From the NCBI GenBank assembly GCA_013298215.1, contig JAAFKE010000003.1, positions 92,936-156,935 of the forward strand: a stretch of DNA of 64,000 nucleotides, written 5' to 3'. The notes below the pieces were generated by a model, which worked only from the letters and a program-made list of their open reading frames with translations, made no database searches and was not told where the DNA came from. A program made the position numbers and the translations under genes. Source of the DNA: Cytophagales bacterium. Its GTDB lineage: Bacteria > Bacteroidota > Bacteroidia > Cytophagales > Spirosomataceae. Of this stretch, positions 9,156-18,368 are shown piece by piece (the stretch's first letter is position 1; each line of letters begins with the position of its first letter).

Positions 9156-9292
9156 TTGCGATGGTTCTTTATCTTAACTAAAAATATGTCTATTGGTCTG
9201 TGAACACCTACGGCGCTCCAAACTTTGCGGGCGTTGTTATCCGACCATATAACACCAGCGGGCGGCAAATAGTGGCGGCCGTTGGCCAAAAC

Positions 9293-12200
9293 TTATTCCA
9301 GCACCTGAATCCAACCTTTGCAACGCTGGCCGTTGGGCGTGGTGAGGAGGTAATAATACAGCCCATTTTGCACGTCTTTCCCCCAGTCGCTCTGGTAGTT
9401 ATCGGCCTTAAAAACGCCCCTGCCCCAGCGGTCGTTTATCTCCAAGGCAGCGTTTTTTATTCGTACCACAAACAGGTCGTTCTTGCCGTCGCCGTTGGGT
9501 GTTATCACATTATTGAGCTGGTTGAGGTTCTGCACGTCAATCATTTTAGCAACGCTATACTCGCAACCAGCGGCACTGGTGGCTTTCAAAACAACGCTAT
9601 ACGAGCCGTCGTTGGAATATGTGGATATTGCTGGGGTTGTGGCACGCTCCGTTTTTCCATCCCCAAAGGTCCATTCGGAGCGGCTCGCACCCGCAGTGTT
9701 GTTGGTAAAACTCACCGACGTGGGTTCGCCGCAGGCGTATTGTTGGTTCACGGCAAAATCTACGGCCAGCGGCCTGTCGATGGCCACCTTTACGGTTTTG
9801 GTGGGGCGGCAGCCGTCGGCATACAGCCCCGTGACGGTATAAGTGGTGTTTTGTTGGGGTTTTGCCACGGGGTTGCTCACCGTCGTGTCGCTCAGGGTGG
9901 GGTTTCGCGCCCACCCAAAACGCGCCGCACCACGCGCCAGCAGTTGCACCGAAGTACCCACGCAAATGGTGGTGTCGGGGCTCACAAAAAAATCGGGCTT
10001 GCTGTCATCAATTCGCACCGTTACGTTTTTGGTTGGTTTGCACCCGTCGGCGTAGGTGGCCACAACGGTATAAACGGTGGTTTGTCTCGGCGACGCCACT
10101 ACGCTATTCCTGGCGGTGTCGCTCAGGGTTTGCCCCGGCGACCACACGTACCTAAGTGCCGCGCCCTGCGCAAACAACCGCACCGAGTTTCCAGCGCAAA
10201 TGGTGGTGTCGCGCCCCGCCACAAAATCGGGTTTGACGTTGTCGATCTTCACGGTAATGGTCTTGGTCACATCGCAGACCGCGTTTGATATTTTAACGGA
10301 ATAAACGGTGGTCGTTTTGACTTTGGCAGTTGGGTTTGCCACGGCTGGGTTGGTCAAACCAGCGCTTGGGGTCCAGAGGTAGGTTGTGCCGCCTTCGGCT
10401 TTGAGCTGGGCCGCCACGTCGCTGCACACCGTGGTGTCGCCAGTGGCTTTGGCGTTTATTTGCCGCACCACAATGGTTCTGGTGGCCACGTCCACGCCCC
10501 GGTTGCAAACCAACGGATTGAACGCCCGGAGCGTAATTTTGTACTCGCCAGGCTTGTCGAAGGTAACTTTTGCTTGCAAAGGATCGCGCGAGATCACGTT
10601 GCCGTCAATGTCCCACTGGTACGTTTTTCCGTTCACACTCACGTTTTGCAAATCGAGGGTGAGGGGCGCACAACCCTCCAAAATATTTTTGCGCGTGCCT
10701 TCGTAGGTGTCGAAAGCGGCCCGAATGCGGTCTAAGTCGAACTTAAAGGCCGCATTATTGCAGTTGCTGCTGTTATTTTTTTCGGACCATGCACCCGATG
10801 TCGTCGGAAAAAGCGATCCGTCGCAAGCACACGTCGAATGGTAAACAACGCCATCTTTGGAGAACCGACTCGTGCCGCCGTCCACGTGGTCGCCTTTGTT
10901 TTGCGAGCCGCTCACTGCCGTGCCAAAGTAGGTGGCATAAAGCAGTGATTTGGCTCCTTTTTCGAGAATAGCCAAGTAAAAATTATTGCCCGATGTGTTT
11001 TTTTGGTAGGCATTGGCCGTAACGGGCAGGTCTTTGGTGCTGCTAAAAGGCGAATGGTTGGTGGCCGAGTTTGTGACGCCACCCCAGCCAGCGAGGTAGA
11101 TATTTCCGCAATCGTTCACCGAAAAAGCCGTTGGCGAAATGTCTGGCGTGCCGCGCCCCGACCCCAGCACCGTTGAGAAGAGCGTGGTGCTCAGGCTGGC
11201 ATCCAGACAATGAATAAACTGCGCGCCTCGATTGTTGAAATACGTGCCAATGGTTGAGGGATACAACGCGCGGCCGTTGGTGAGGCCCAGCACGTAAATA
11301 TTCTCTTCTTTGTCTAAGTCGATCATGTAGCAAACCTCCGTGTTGGGCGTACCCACGTAGGTGAGCCGCTGAAGATTATTGGTCTGGTATTTGGCAATGA
11401 AGCCGTCTTCTACGCCCCCAATGGCGGGGTGGTGCGCATCTCGGCTGGCCGTCAAATTTGGGCTTCGGGTTTGGCCACAGACATAAACCGCGCCCGAAGG
11501 CCCCACTTTCAGGCCGTAGGCCGCGTCAAAGTCGGAACCGCCCAAGTAGGTGCTCCAAAGTAGGTTATTGAGGGCGGCATCTAACTTAAAAACTACGCCG
11601 TCTTGCGCGCCGCCGCTTCTTGGTTGGGGGGCGTTCAGCACGGGAAAATCCGTCGAAAGCGTCGATGAGGCCACGTAAACATTGTCGTCTTTGTCCAAAA
11701 CTACCTCCCCGCGCAGGTCGTCGCCGTAGTTTCTGATTTCTACGATGGCAATCTCCTGGGTTGGCGTGTTGAAAAAAGCGGTCTGGCTCACGCCGTCGTT
11801 GCCGCGCCCTCCCACGTAGGTGCTACCCAAAAGTTGCGTACCGTCTTTGCTGAGTTTGGCCACAAAAATATCCGTTCCGGCGGTAAAATTAATGGCTCCG
11901 TCGCGAATGGTGTTGCCCGAGGGCACGTAAGAACTGCCACCCGAAAACGTTTTTTTGTAGCCGTTTGCCCCCACCGGGAAGTCGGACGAACCCGTAGTTC
12001 CCATAATTACCAACTCGCCTTTGGAGTTCACAATCATACTATTGGGCGTTTCGGTGTTGCCTCCCCCGATAAACGTAGCGTAGAGCAGTTTTTTGCCGTC
12101 TGGACTGTATTTTGTAATGCCAATATCGACCTTCCCACCTTGCTTGCTCTGATACGCCCCGAGCGTTGTCGGGTATTCGGCCGAAAACACCGAGCCGCCC

Positions 12201-13039
12201 GCGTACAGATTTCCGTCAGCATCGAAAGTGGCCGTGTGCCCCCAGTTATCGGCGGTAGATCCCGAAAAAGTCGAAAACACCAACTCGGGGTCAATCGTGA
12301 GTGGCAACTCGGCGTTGTAGCCCTTCGGAAAATCGAATTGAAGCGTATTTGCGTCCAAACGAATTTGGGTTTCAACGCCTTTGTTTTTTTCGTCAATCTC
12401 CTGAAAACTATACGGTTGCAGCTCTCTTACGCTCCCAAATGCCGTTTTTACGAACAACTGATTGTTCCCAACGCTCACCTGGTCTGCGCCTTCGTAGCGC
12501 ATTTGTATTTGTTTGGGATTGGCCTTGGCTGCAACTTCAAACTCATATTTTAGGGTCTGTCGGTAGGTATAGATTTTAAGGTCAATGCCCGGGTAGAGCC
12601 CTTCGTACTCAACCTGGCCAAACGAAGCCACGCCCTGTGCCCAGCGGCTGGGGTCGTTTCCGATGAAATAATTGCGATTTTCGGCCACTTTGTGGTCTGC
12701 CTTCATTTGCACGTTTGGGCTACTCCCTTCAAAAAAAACCTCGACGGCCTGCGCCTTTATGCCCTCGCTGGGTTGGCCGTTGGCAAGTATGGGCGCATTT
12801 TTGGCGGTGGGTTTATTGCCCGCGTGGCGTTTGCTGAGTGCCTCCGTGTCGTAGAAAACGTAGAGCATCGAATGGCTTTTGAGGAACAAAAAACCGCCCG
12901 GAACGTCGGCGCGGTAGCGCACGGCGGCGTCCCATTGCCCCTGATTTTTTATAAAATGAACCGCCGAAGTACCCGCCACCTGCGCCCGAACGGTGAAAAT
13001 GCCCAGGAACGAAAACACAAAATATCTGACTATACGCAT
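9293..13039 (-). CDS. Giant type IX-secreted protein: SBBP propeller repeats, Ig-like repeats, PKD and type B sorting domain
   Basis: 1248 residues from the ATG at 13037-13039, chosen over 13063 because it gives a signal peptide directly (MRIVRYFVFSFLGIFTVRAQ). Order: an N-terminal domain beginning FIKNQGQWDAAVRYRADVPG; about ten SBBP-type beta-propeller repeats (for example STYLGGSDFDAAYGLKV); a cysteine-containing linker; three tandem ~78-residue Ig-like repeats starting DTTVC/DTTIC; a PKD domain (WTFGDGKTERAT); and a C-terminal gliding-motility-type domain (NVITPNGDGKNDLF to the end), the T9SS type B sorting signal. It is likely exported across the outer membrane as an adhesin or matrix protein. 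It follows the ABC ATPase gene by 27 nt. Confidence 0.9.
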   Translation of the reverse strand: MRIVRYFVFSFLGIFTVRAQVAGTSAVHFIKNQGQWDAAVRYRADVPGGFLFLKSHSMLYVFYDTEALSKRHAGNKPTAKNAPILANGQPSEGIKAQAVEVFFEGSSPNVQMKADHKVAENRNYFIGNDPSRWAQGVASFGQVEYEGLYPGIDLKIYTYRQTLKYEFEVAAKANPKQIQMRYEGADQVSVGNNQLFVKTAFGSVRELQPYSFQEIDEKNKGVETQIRLDANTLQFDFPKGYNAELPLTIDPELVFSTFSGSTADNWGHTATFDADGNLYAGGSVFSAEYPTTLGAYQSKQGGKVDIGITKYSPDGKKLLYATFIGGGNTETPNSMIVNSKGELVIMGTTGSSDFPVGANGYKKTFSGGSSYVPSGNTIRDGAINFTAGTDIFVAKLSKDGTQLLGSTYVGGRGNDGVSQTAFFNTPTQEIAIVEIRNYGDDLRGEVVLDKDDNVYVASSTLSTDFPVLNAPQPRSGGAQDGVVFKLDAALNNLLWSTYLGGSDFDAAYGLKVGPSGAVYVCGQTRSPNLTASRDAHHPAIGGVEDGFIAKYQTNNLQRLTYVGTPNTEVCYMIDLDKEENIYVLGLTNGRALYPSTIGTYFNNRGAQFIHCLDASLSTTLFSTVLGSGRGTPDISPTAFSVNDCGNIYLAGWGGVTNSATNHSPFSSTKDLPVTANAYQKNTSGNNFYLAILEKGAKSLLYATYFGTAVSGSQNKGDHVDGGTSRFSKDGVVYHSTCACDGSLFPTTSGAWSEKNNSSNCNNAAFKFDLDRIRAAFDTYEGTRKNILEGCAPLTLDLQNVSVNGKTYQWDIDGNVISRDPLQAKVTFDKPGEYKITLRAFNPLVCNRGVDVATRTIVVRQINAKATGDTTVCSDVAAQLKAEGGTTYLWTPSAGLTNPAVANPTAKVKTTTVYSVKISNAVCDVTKTITVKIDNVKPDFVAGRDTTICAGNSVRLFAQGAALRYVWSPGQTLSDTARNSVVASPRQTTVYTVVATYADGCKPTKNVTVRIDDSKPDFFVSPDTTICVGTSVQLLARGAARFGWARNPTLSDTTVSNPVAKPQQNTTYTVTGLYADGCRPTKTVKVAIDRPLAVDFAVNQQYACGEPTSVSFTNNTAGASRSEWTFGDGKTERATTPAISTYSNDGSYSVVLKATSAAGCEYSVAKMIDVQNLNQLNNVITPNGDGKNDLFVVRIKNAALEINDRWGRGVFKADNYQSDWGKDVQNGLYYYLLTTPNGQRCKGWIQVLE
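9760..10443 (-). repeat. Three tandem ~230-nt repeats encoding Ig-like modules
   Basis: Within the adhesin gene, three diverged in-frame copies start with DTTVC or DTTIC (codons near 10440, 10212 and 9976). They share a WxP/WxR motif, the TTVYTV/TTYTV strand and, in the second and third copies, YADGCKPTK/YADGCRPTK before the next copy. Boundaries are approximate. The copies are similar enough to recombine, so copy number could vary between strains. Confidence 0.75.
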
Positions 13040-13066
13040 CGAAATAAGACTAATACCCACCAAAAT

Positions 13067-13684
13067 TCATTTATAATCGGCTAAATTAACGATATTACTA
13101 CAAAAATCGTACTCATTTTGTTGGTTAGAACAGATAATTAACAACTGACCTGCGGTTTGGGTTTGAACCGTGGCCCGGTACCAATCTGCTCCTGCGGCAT
13201 CGAGGTTGGCGGTTGGCTCGTCGAGCATCACAACGGGGACATCCGAAAAAAACGCCAGGCCAAGTTTGAGGCGCTGTTTCATGCCCGACGAAAAATATTT
13301 GATGGGCTTGTGCAACGCCGCTGTGAGCCATAGCAGCTCGGCCAAATCTACGGCCCTGAGGCTGTTTTTGAACGGTTTGAACTTTTGATGAAAAGCCACC
13401 ACCTCCAAAAAACTAAACTCCTCAATAAGCTCCATGTAGGGCGCGGCCAATACAATTTGCTTGTACCAGTCGTCTTCGCTGAGTACGCTCGCGGGGGTTT
13501 GGTAGCGTATCTGACCCTCGGTGGGCGGCACAGCACCCGCCAAAACTTGCAACGCCGTGGACTTGCCGCTGCCGTTTGCCCCCACAAAAGTGTAGCTCTG
13601 CCCCGTTTGTAGATTGAGTTCTAAACCGCGAAATATCCACTCTCGGTTAAATTTTTTGCCTACGTTCTGGGCTGTGATCTGCAT
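13067..13684 (-). CDS. ABC transporter ATP-binding protein (stand-alone)
   Basis: 205 residues, one nucleotide-binding domain. Walker A is FVGANGSGKST (about 33-43), the signature is YFSSGMKQRLKLGLAF (about 129-144) and Walker B is VVMLDEPTANLD (about 151-162). No transmembrane domain and no permease gene is adjacent, so its partner lies elsewhere. The short, compact form resembles CcmA-like or other small exporter ATPases, but I do not assign a substrate. It is the gene upstream of the giant secreted protein, 27 nt apart on the same strand. Confidence 0.88.
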   Translation of the reverse strand: MQITAQNVGKKFNREWIFRGLELNLQTGQSYTFVGANGSGKSTALQVLAGAVPPTEGQIRYQTPASVLSEDDWYKQIVLAAPYMELIEEFSFLEVVAFHQKFKPFKNSLRAVDLAELLWLTAALHKPIKYFSSGMKQRLKLGLAFFSDVPVVMLDEPTANLDAAGADWYRATVQTQTAGQLLIICSNQQNEYDFCSNIVNLADYK

Positions 13685-13874
13685 GATGATCTAAAATGAT
13701 GTAGTACGGTGCTGGTTCACAAAATTCTGCATTTAAACCCGGTTGGCAAAATTTAACTGCCCAACACTGCGTTGTGTTGGCGAGCAAGCCGAAGTTTTGT
13801 TGTAATTTTGGGATCGATATTTGTAGTGCTTTTCAAAAAAGGGGGCGTTTGATTTGCTCCCAAAAAACAGACCT

Positions 13875-14693
13875 ATGTTACAGGAACAATACAAAAAAGA
13901 CGGATATTTGTTGATAAAAGGAGCCTTAGACAAAGCAGTCGTGGGCAGCATATACCGCGAAGCACGCCAGATATTTGGCCAGCAGATCAAAAAAACACTC
14001 GGGCAAAACGTGGACATCGACGACCGCGATGCCTTTGAAAACGCCATGTACGCATTTTTTGAGAAAGATTTTGAAGCCTTCCGCAACACTGGCCTCACGG
14101 TGCAACACGGCATTGGCCTCCACAAATTGGGCACGAGCGATGCCATTCTCGACCTCATAAAATCGGTCGGCGTGGCACAACCCGTCATTGCGGTGCGCCC
14201 CGCGATGCAGTTTAACAGTCGGTTTTTGGCAAAAAATGGGAGTAATCACTGGAAACTGGGCGCACACCAAGACTGGCGCACGGGGCAGGGATCGTTGGAC
14301 AGTGCCGTGATCTGGTTTCCGATGGTGGAGGCAGGAGCCGAAATTGGTGCGTTGCAGGTCATTCCTGGCAGCCACACGTGGGGGCTGATGGCCGCCAACA
14401 CAACCGGCTACGCGGGCAGCATAACCGACAACCTGAAAGAAGAAGACTACGTGCAAACAACCTACGAACCAGGCGATGTGCTGATATTTTCGGCCTTTTT
14501 GGTGCATCGTTCGGGCGACAACTCAACCAACAACATTCGCTGGTCGGTGCAGTTGCGGTATAACAACCTGGCCGAAAGCACCTTTATTGAGCGCGGCTAC
14601 CCGATGCCCTACATCTATAAACCACAAGAAGAATTGGTGACCCCCGATTTTCCGAAGGCGCAACAAATTCAGGCCCTTTTTGCGGCCAGCTAA
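13875..14693 (+). CDS. Phytanoyl-CoA dioxygenase (PhyH) family Fe(II)/2-oxoglutarate oxygenase
   Basis: 272 residues from the ATG at 13875; an in-frame start at 13854 would add seven residues with no family support. The double-stranded beta-helix iron site is visible: HxD in LGAHQDWRTGQG (His near 131) and the distal His in FSAFLVHRSGDN (near 210), followed by RWSVQLRYN, whose Arg would hold 2-oxoglutarate. PhyH proteins hydroxylate small molecules or sugar-linked groups. It is the first gene of a forward cluster with two glycosyltransferases and an O-antigen ligase/polymerase-like protein, so it may modify a glycan precursor. TAATTTTG at 13803-13810 is a possible -7 element. Confidence 0.88.
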   Translation: MLQEQYKKDGYLLIKGALDKAVVGSIYREARQIFGQQIKKTLGQNVDIDDRDAFENAMYAFFEKDFEAFRNTGLTVQHGIGLHKLGTSDAILDLIKSVGVAQPVIAVRPAMQFNSRFLAKNGSNHWKLGAHQDWRTGQGSLDSAVIWFPMVEAGAEIGALQVIPGSHTWGLMAANTTGYAGSITDNLKEEDYVQTTYEPGDVLIFSAFLVHRSGDNSTNNIRWSVQLRYNNLAESTFIERGYPMPYIYKPQEELVTPDFPKAQQIQALFAAS

Positions 14694-14723
14694 CGGCCGA
14701 GTGGCTCCAATGTTATTTTTCAA

Positions 14724-15794
14724 ATGAACAAACTGCTGTACATTTCGCTCAATGACGGTTCGGATATGCGAATCAACAAAGAAGTGAGAACCCTCGCAAC
14801 CCGATTTGAGGTTGATTTTGTGGGAATAGCCCAAAACGAAGACAATGCTTTTGTGCGCCCCTTTGTTCACGAAATGACCCTGGTGGCTGGCGAGCGCCGC
14901 CAGCTTAAAACCCTGCTCAAATTTGTGGTTTTGGTGGCTCGGAAAATCCTAACCCAGCGCTACCACTCCGTTCACGTCATCAACGAACAGCCACTGCTGT
15001 TGCTGTATCCATTTTTGTTTCTTCAAAAACACGTCGTTCTCGATCTTTTCGATTCGTTGTTTTTAATGAAAAACAAGGGGGGAAATCAGTTGGCTTGGCT
15101 CAAAAAAATGGTGTACGCACCCGCTCACGTACTGATCGTGACGGACGAAAACCGACGGACGCTCCTGCCCGATGGTTTACAAAGGGCGGCAGTGGTGGTG
15201 CAGAATTACCCGTATAAATTGGGAGATACTCCGCCAAAAAAACGAGACAACCACCTCACTATCATGTACTTTGGCTGGCTCGGTACCACTCGCGGAACGC
15301 ACACCATTGAGCAACTTCTGCTGGCCGATGCCACCGTACACGTTCTAATGGCGGGCTGGTGCGGCGATGCGGCCAGCGAAAATCTGGCCAAACACCCCAA
15401 CGCTACTTGGCTTGGCGTATTGCCCCAAAAGGAGGCCATGCAAGTGGCCGCTCAACGCGCCGACTACATCATGTGCGTGTATGCACCCGTGGAGCAAAAC
15501 AACATCAACGCCAGTCCCAACAAAATATATGATGCCATCCAAACGCGCACGCCCGTGGTAATGAACCCCGAAGTGCGCGTACACGCGTTCGTAAAACAAC
15601 ACAATTTGGGGTACGTCATGGATCAGTATGAAGCACCTGATTACCCAAAAATGGCCGCCGACCTGTTGAGCCAGCGCCAAAATTACCGTTTCGACGACCA
15701 GCTGGTGGGTGCCTTCACCTGGGAAAACGTGGAAAAACAACTGATAGAAGCCCACGCGGGCTCGTTTGTACCCCGACCCGAAATGCCGCAATGA
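14724..15794 (+). CDS. Glycosyltransferase, GT-B fold (family 4-like)
   Basis: 356 residues. The N-terminal half is an acceptor-side Rossmann domain (MNKLLYISLNDGSDMRINKE). The C-terminal half has the nucleotide-sugar side: IMYFGWLGTTRGTHTIEQLL (about 171-190) and NASPNKIYDAIQTRTPVVMN (about 262-281), equivalent to the E-x7-E region of GT4 enzymes but with a relaxed motif. No signal peptide, so it is expected at the cytoplasmic face of the membrane. It overlaps the next glycosyltransferase gene by 4 nt (ATGA) and lies 30 nt after the PhyH gene. Donor and acceptor sugars cannot be told. Confidence 0.85.
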   Translation: MNKLLYISLNDGSDMRINKEVRTLATRFEVDFVGIAQNEDNAFVRPFVHEMTLVAGERRQLKTLLKFVVLVARKILTQRYHSVHVINEQPLLLLYPFLFLQKHVVLDLFDSLFLMKNKGGNQLAWLKKMVYAPAHVLIVTDENRRTLLPDGLQRAAVVVQNYPYKLGDTPPKKRDNHLTIMYFGWLGTTRGTHTIEQLLLADATVHVLMAGWCGDAASENLAKHPNATWLGVLPQKEAMQVAAQRADYIMCVYAPVEQNNINASPNKIYDAIQTRTPVVMNPEVRVHAFVKQHNLGYVMDQYEAPDYPKMAADLLSQRQNYRFDDQLVGAFTWENVEKQLIEAHAGSFVPRPEMPQ

Positions 15795-16894
15795 AAATAC
15801 TTTTTTGCACCAACGCCTTCGAGACTGTCACGAACGGCCCCGCCAAGTTTGCCAATCTAATTCTGGACATCAATACTTTATTTCCCGCGCATCAAATACA
15901 AATACTGACCGAAGACGTGTCGTCGTCGCGGGCGTTTGTTCATAAAATGGAGGTTAGCGTTCCTGCACCGTTGCGCTTTTTTGGGCAAATACTCCGCAGT
16001 TTTCAGTACCACCGCCGCGCCATGCAAATTCGGAGAGATTTCGACTTCGACGTGATCGTTTACAACAATGCGCTGGTGGGTTGGTGGAGTGCCGTGCGGT
16101 TTAAAAACAGCGTTGGCATGATAAACGACTACACGAATGCCTCCTGCCAACTACGCGATTTTAGGCCCGAGTACCGATTTGTTCAAGAATGGATATTTAA
16201 ACAAATCGAACACTTTTCGACCCTCTTTTTTGGGAAAATAATTACCAATTCTGACTATTTAACACAGCTCATAGTCGGCGAATATCCCAACATAAAAACC
16301 AAAGTGCACCGGCTCTACAAGGGCATCGAAGCACCCGAATCGGTGCGCGCGTTTAGACCTATATCGGGCATGGTGCGGGTTCTTTTTGTGAAAAGAGACT
16401 ACCCGCTCGGGGGCTTTTTTACCCTCATTGCCGCCCTAAAACAACTCAAATACCCCGTCGAACTCACCGTAGTTGGCCCCTGGGAAAACCAACGTGCAAC
16501 GATCCAGCAACACGCAGAGGCAAATTTGGCGATCATATTTTTGCCCTTTCAAACCCAAAAACAAGTGTTTGCATTGTACCAAGCCACCGATATTTTCTGC
16601 GTACCGTCGCACAAAGAGGCTTTTGGGGTGGCCAACTTAGAAGCCCTGGCGCGGGGTGTGTCAGTGGTCACGTCCAACGCGGGCGGCATTCCAGAGGTAC
16701 TAAACTACGGCAAATGCGGCTGGCTCGCGCCCGTGGGCGACGCCCCCGCGCTGGCTCAGGCCCTCACCGAGTGCATTGAAAATGAGGAACTTCGCCGCCA
16801 AAAAACCGAGAACGGTCTGCAGTTTTGCCAGCAATTTTTTAAGGAAAAGTTATTGCGTAATTTTGTGGATATTTTAGATCGTCCAATTTCTTGA
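15791..16894 (+). CDS. Glycosyltransferase family 4 protein
   Basis: 367 residues with a typical GT4 layout. The N-terminus MKILFCTNAFETVTNGPAKF holds the glycine-containing acceptor loop. The C-terminal domain carries VLFVKRDYPLGGFFTLIAAL and the E-x7-E motif in HKEAFGVANLEALARG (about 275-290), followed by SNAGGIPEVL. It would add a sugar, with retention of configuration, to a growing lipid-linked glycan at the inner membrane. Its start overlaps the preceding gene (ATGA) and its stop overlaps the next start (TTGA), indicating tight translational coupling. Confidence 0.92.
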   Translation: MKILFCTNAFETVTNGPAKFANLILDINTLFPAHQIQILTEDVSSSRAFVHKMEVSVPAPLRFFGQILRSFQYHRRAMQIRRDFDFDVIVYNNALVGWWSAVRFKNSVGMINDYTNASCQLRDFRPEYRFVQEWIFKQIEHFSTLFFGKIITNSDYLTQLIVGEYPNIKTKVHRLYKGIEAPESVRAFRPISGMVRVLFVKRDYPLGGFFTLIAALKQLKYPVELTVVGPWENQRATIQQHAEANLAIIFLPFQTQKQVFALYQATDIFCVPSHKEAFGVANLEALARGVSVVTSNAGGIPEVLNYGKCGWLAPVGDAPALAQALTECIENEELRRQKTENGLQFCQQFFKEKLLRNFVDILDRPIS

Positions 16895-18189
16895 ACTTTT
16901 CTCCCCAGCAATTCGTCGGGTCTCCCAAAGAGGCCGCCTCCATCAACCGCGAACCAGTCTTCGTGGCCCTGACCCTCAACGCCGCGCTGGTCATTGTGGG
17001 CTACGGCCTGGCGGTTATATCGGGCAACGCCACGGTGGAGGCCATGCGACTCATCAAAAACGGGGTGCTTTTGCTGTCGATCCTCAACCTGTTCAACCAA
17101 AACAACGTGGTAGCCCAGGTGGCGTTCTCCCAGCAGACCAAGGTGTTTATAATTGGCGGACTCTTTATGATCTTTTCATTTTTTTCGAGCGATTTCAACA
17201 CCGCCATTTCGTCCACCCTCACCTGCGTGGTTCCGCTGGTGTACGTGGCGGTTTCGGTTATGTATTTGCTTACCAAATACGCCAAACACGACGTTCTCAA
17301 CGCGCTGCTCAACGCCACAAACTGGATTTACTTTATTCCTATCATCAGTTTTTTTCTAACTGGCGGCAGCATCACCAACACCAACATTTATTACGTAGAT
17401 ACCGAAAACGCGTCTGCCTTCTACTCCAACCACTACGGCTGGGCGGGCACTTTGTTTTTGCTAACAGGCATAGACCTCCTCAAAAACTACACACTACCCA
17501 CGTGGCGCAAAATATTTTTGTACGTGTTTTGCCCCATTGCGGCGTATCTGACGCTTATTTCGGGCAACCGCACGTCGTGGTTGTCGCTGGGGGTGGTGAG
17601 TATTATTTTCATTTTGCAGTACAAGCAGCTCTCCGTAATCAATAAATTACTGCTGAGTTTATTTCCCATTTTTTTGGTCATTTACCTGGCCCAAGACCCC
17701 ACATCGTCGGTTAATGCGCGTTTGGAGAAGTCAAAAAAGCAGTACAACGAAGGCGAAACGCGGTTTAATAATAGCCTCATTGCGGCGCGGTATTTCAACG
17801 ACCGCCCCTACCTGTGGCTCACTGGCGTGGGGTTGTTCAACCCCGAGATATTGAAAGACAAAAGCCTTATTACCAACTACCACAACTCCTACAACGAGGT
17901 GCTGTTTGGGACGGGTGTTTTGGTCTTTTTGTTTTTTTTATACCTATTTCTCTGGCAACCGCTCCGCAAATACCTCAAATACTACGCCCGCAGTTACCTT
18001 TTCTTACCGCCCATTCTAATCATTCCATTCTTTGAAAGTAATCTTACGGGTGGGCAATTTTTGTTTTATCCGTGGTTTATCTTCACCATTTTGCTGGGTA
18101 GCCAGTCTATTTACGACATATTTTTGGTGCGCGCCACCCTCCAAGAGCGCGAGGCCGAATCGCAGATTATCAAACAAAAAGAAAAGTAA
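16891..18189 (+). CDS. O-antigen ligase / polymerase-like membrane protein (TTG start)
   Basis: 432 residues, about ten to twelve hydrophobic helices (for example VFVALTLNAALVIVGYGLAV and FLYLFLWQPL) with a large loop around residues 265-330 (LEKSKKQYNEGETRFNNSLI), the pattern of the Wzy/WaaL-like O-antigen ligase superfamily. ISGNRTSWLSLGVVSI is typical of the loop/helix region of that family. The start is TTG at 16891, overlapping the previous stop as TTGA; the first in-frame ATG (17044) would cut off the first helix. It probably polymerises or ligates the glycan made by the two upstream glycosyltransferases. No flippase gene is adjacent. Confidence 0.83.
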   Translation: MNFSPQQFVGSPKEAASINREPVFVALTLNAALVIVGYGLAVISGNATVEAMRLIKNGVLLLSILNLFNQNNVVAQVAFSQQTKVFIIGGLFMIFSFFSSDFNTAISSTLTCVVPLVYVAVSVMYLLTKYAKHDVLNALLNATNWIYFIPIISFFLTGGSITNTNIYYVDTENASAFYSNHYGWAGTLFLLTGIDLLKNYTLPTWRKIFLYVFCPIAAYLTLISGNRTSWLSLGVVSIIFILQYKQLSVINKLLLSLFPIFLVIYLAQDPTSSVNARLEKSKKQYNEGETRFNNSLIAARYFNDRPYLWLTGVGLFNPEILKDKSLITNYHNSYNEVLFGTGVLVFLFFLYLFLWQPLRKYLKYYARSYLFLPPILIIPFFESNLTGGQFLFYPWFIFTILLGSQSIYDIFLVRATLQEREAESQIIKQKEK

Positions 18190-18262
18190 ACGGGTGGGTG
18201 GGTGAGGTATCCAATTTTATAATTCAGCACCTGGAACCGAATAAGTATATTTGTGAGCGGAT

Positions 18263-18298
18263 GCCTGCCTCGTAGAAAGCGTGGTAGGCGGTTATTTT
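18263..18298 (+). terminator. Possible terminator after the glycan cluster
   Basis: Hairpin GCCTGCC (18263-18269) with GGTAGGC (18283-18289), one G-T pair, extended inward past one mismatch, loop of seven; a short T-rich stretch ending TTTT follows. It lies 74 nt beyond the last glycan gene. Imperfect stem and weak T-run. Confidence 0.35.
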
Positions 18299-18368
18299 AA
18301 AACTGCCATTTGACAGACAAAACCAACCAAAATATTTGTATCTTTATAAGGGATAATTTCATTCGACA

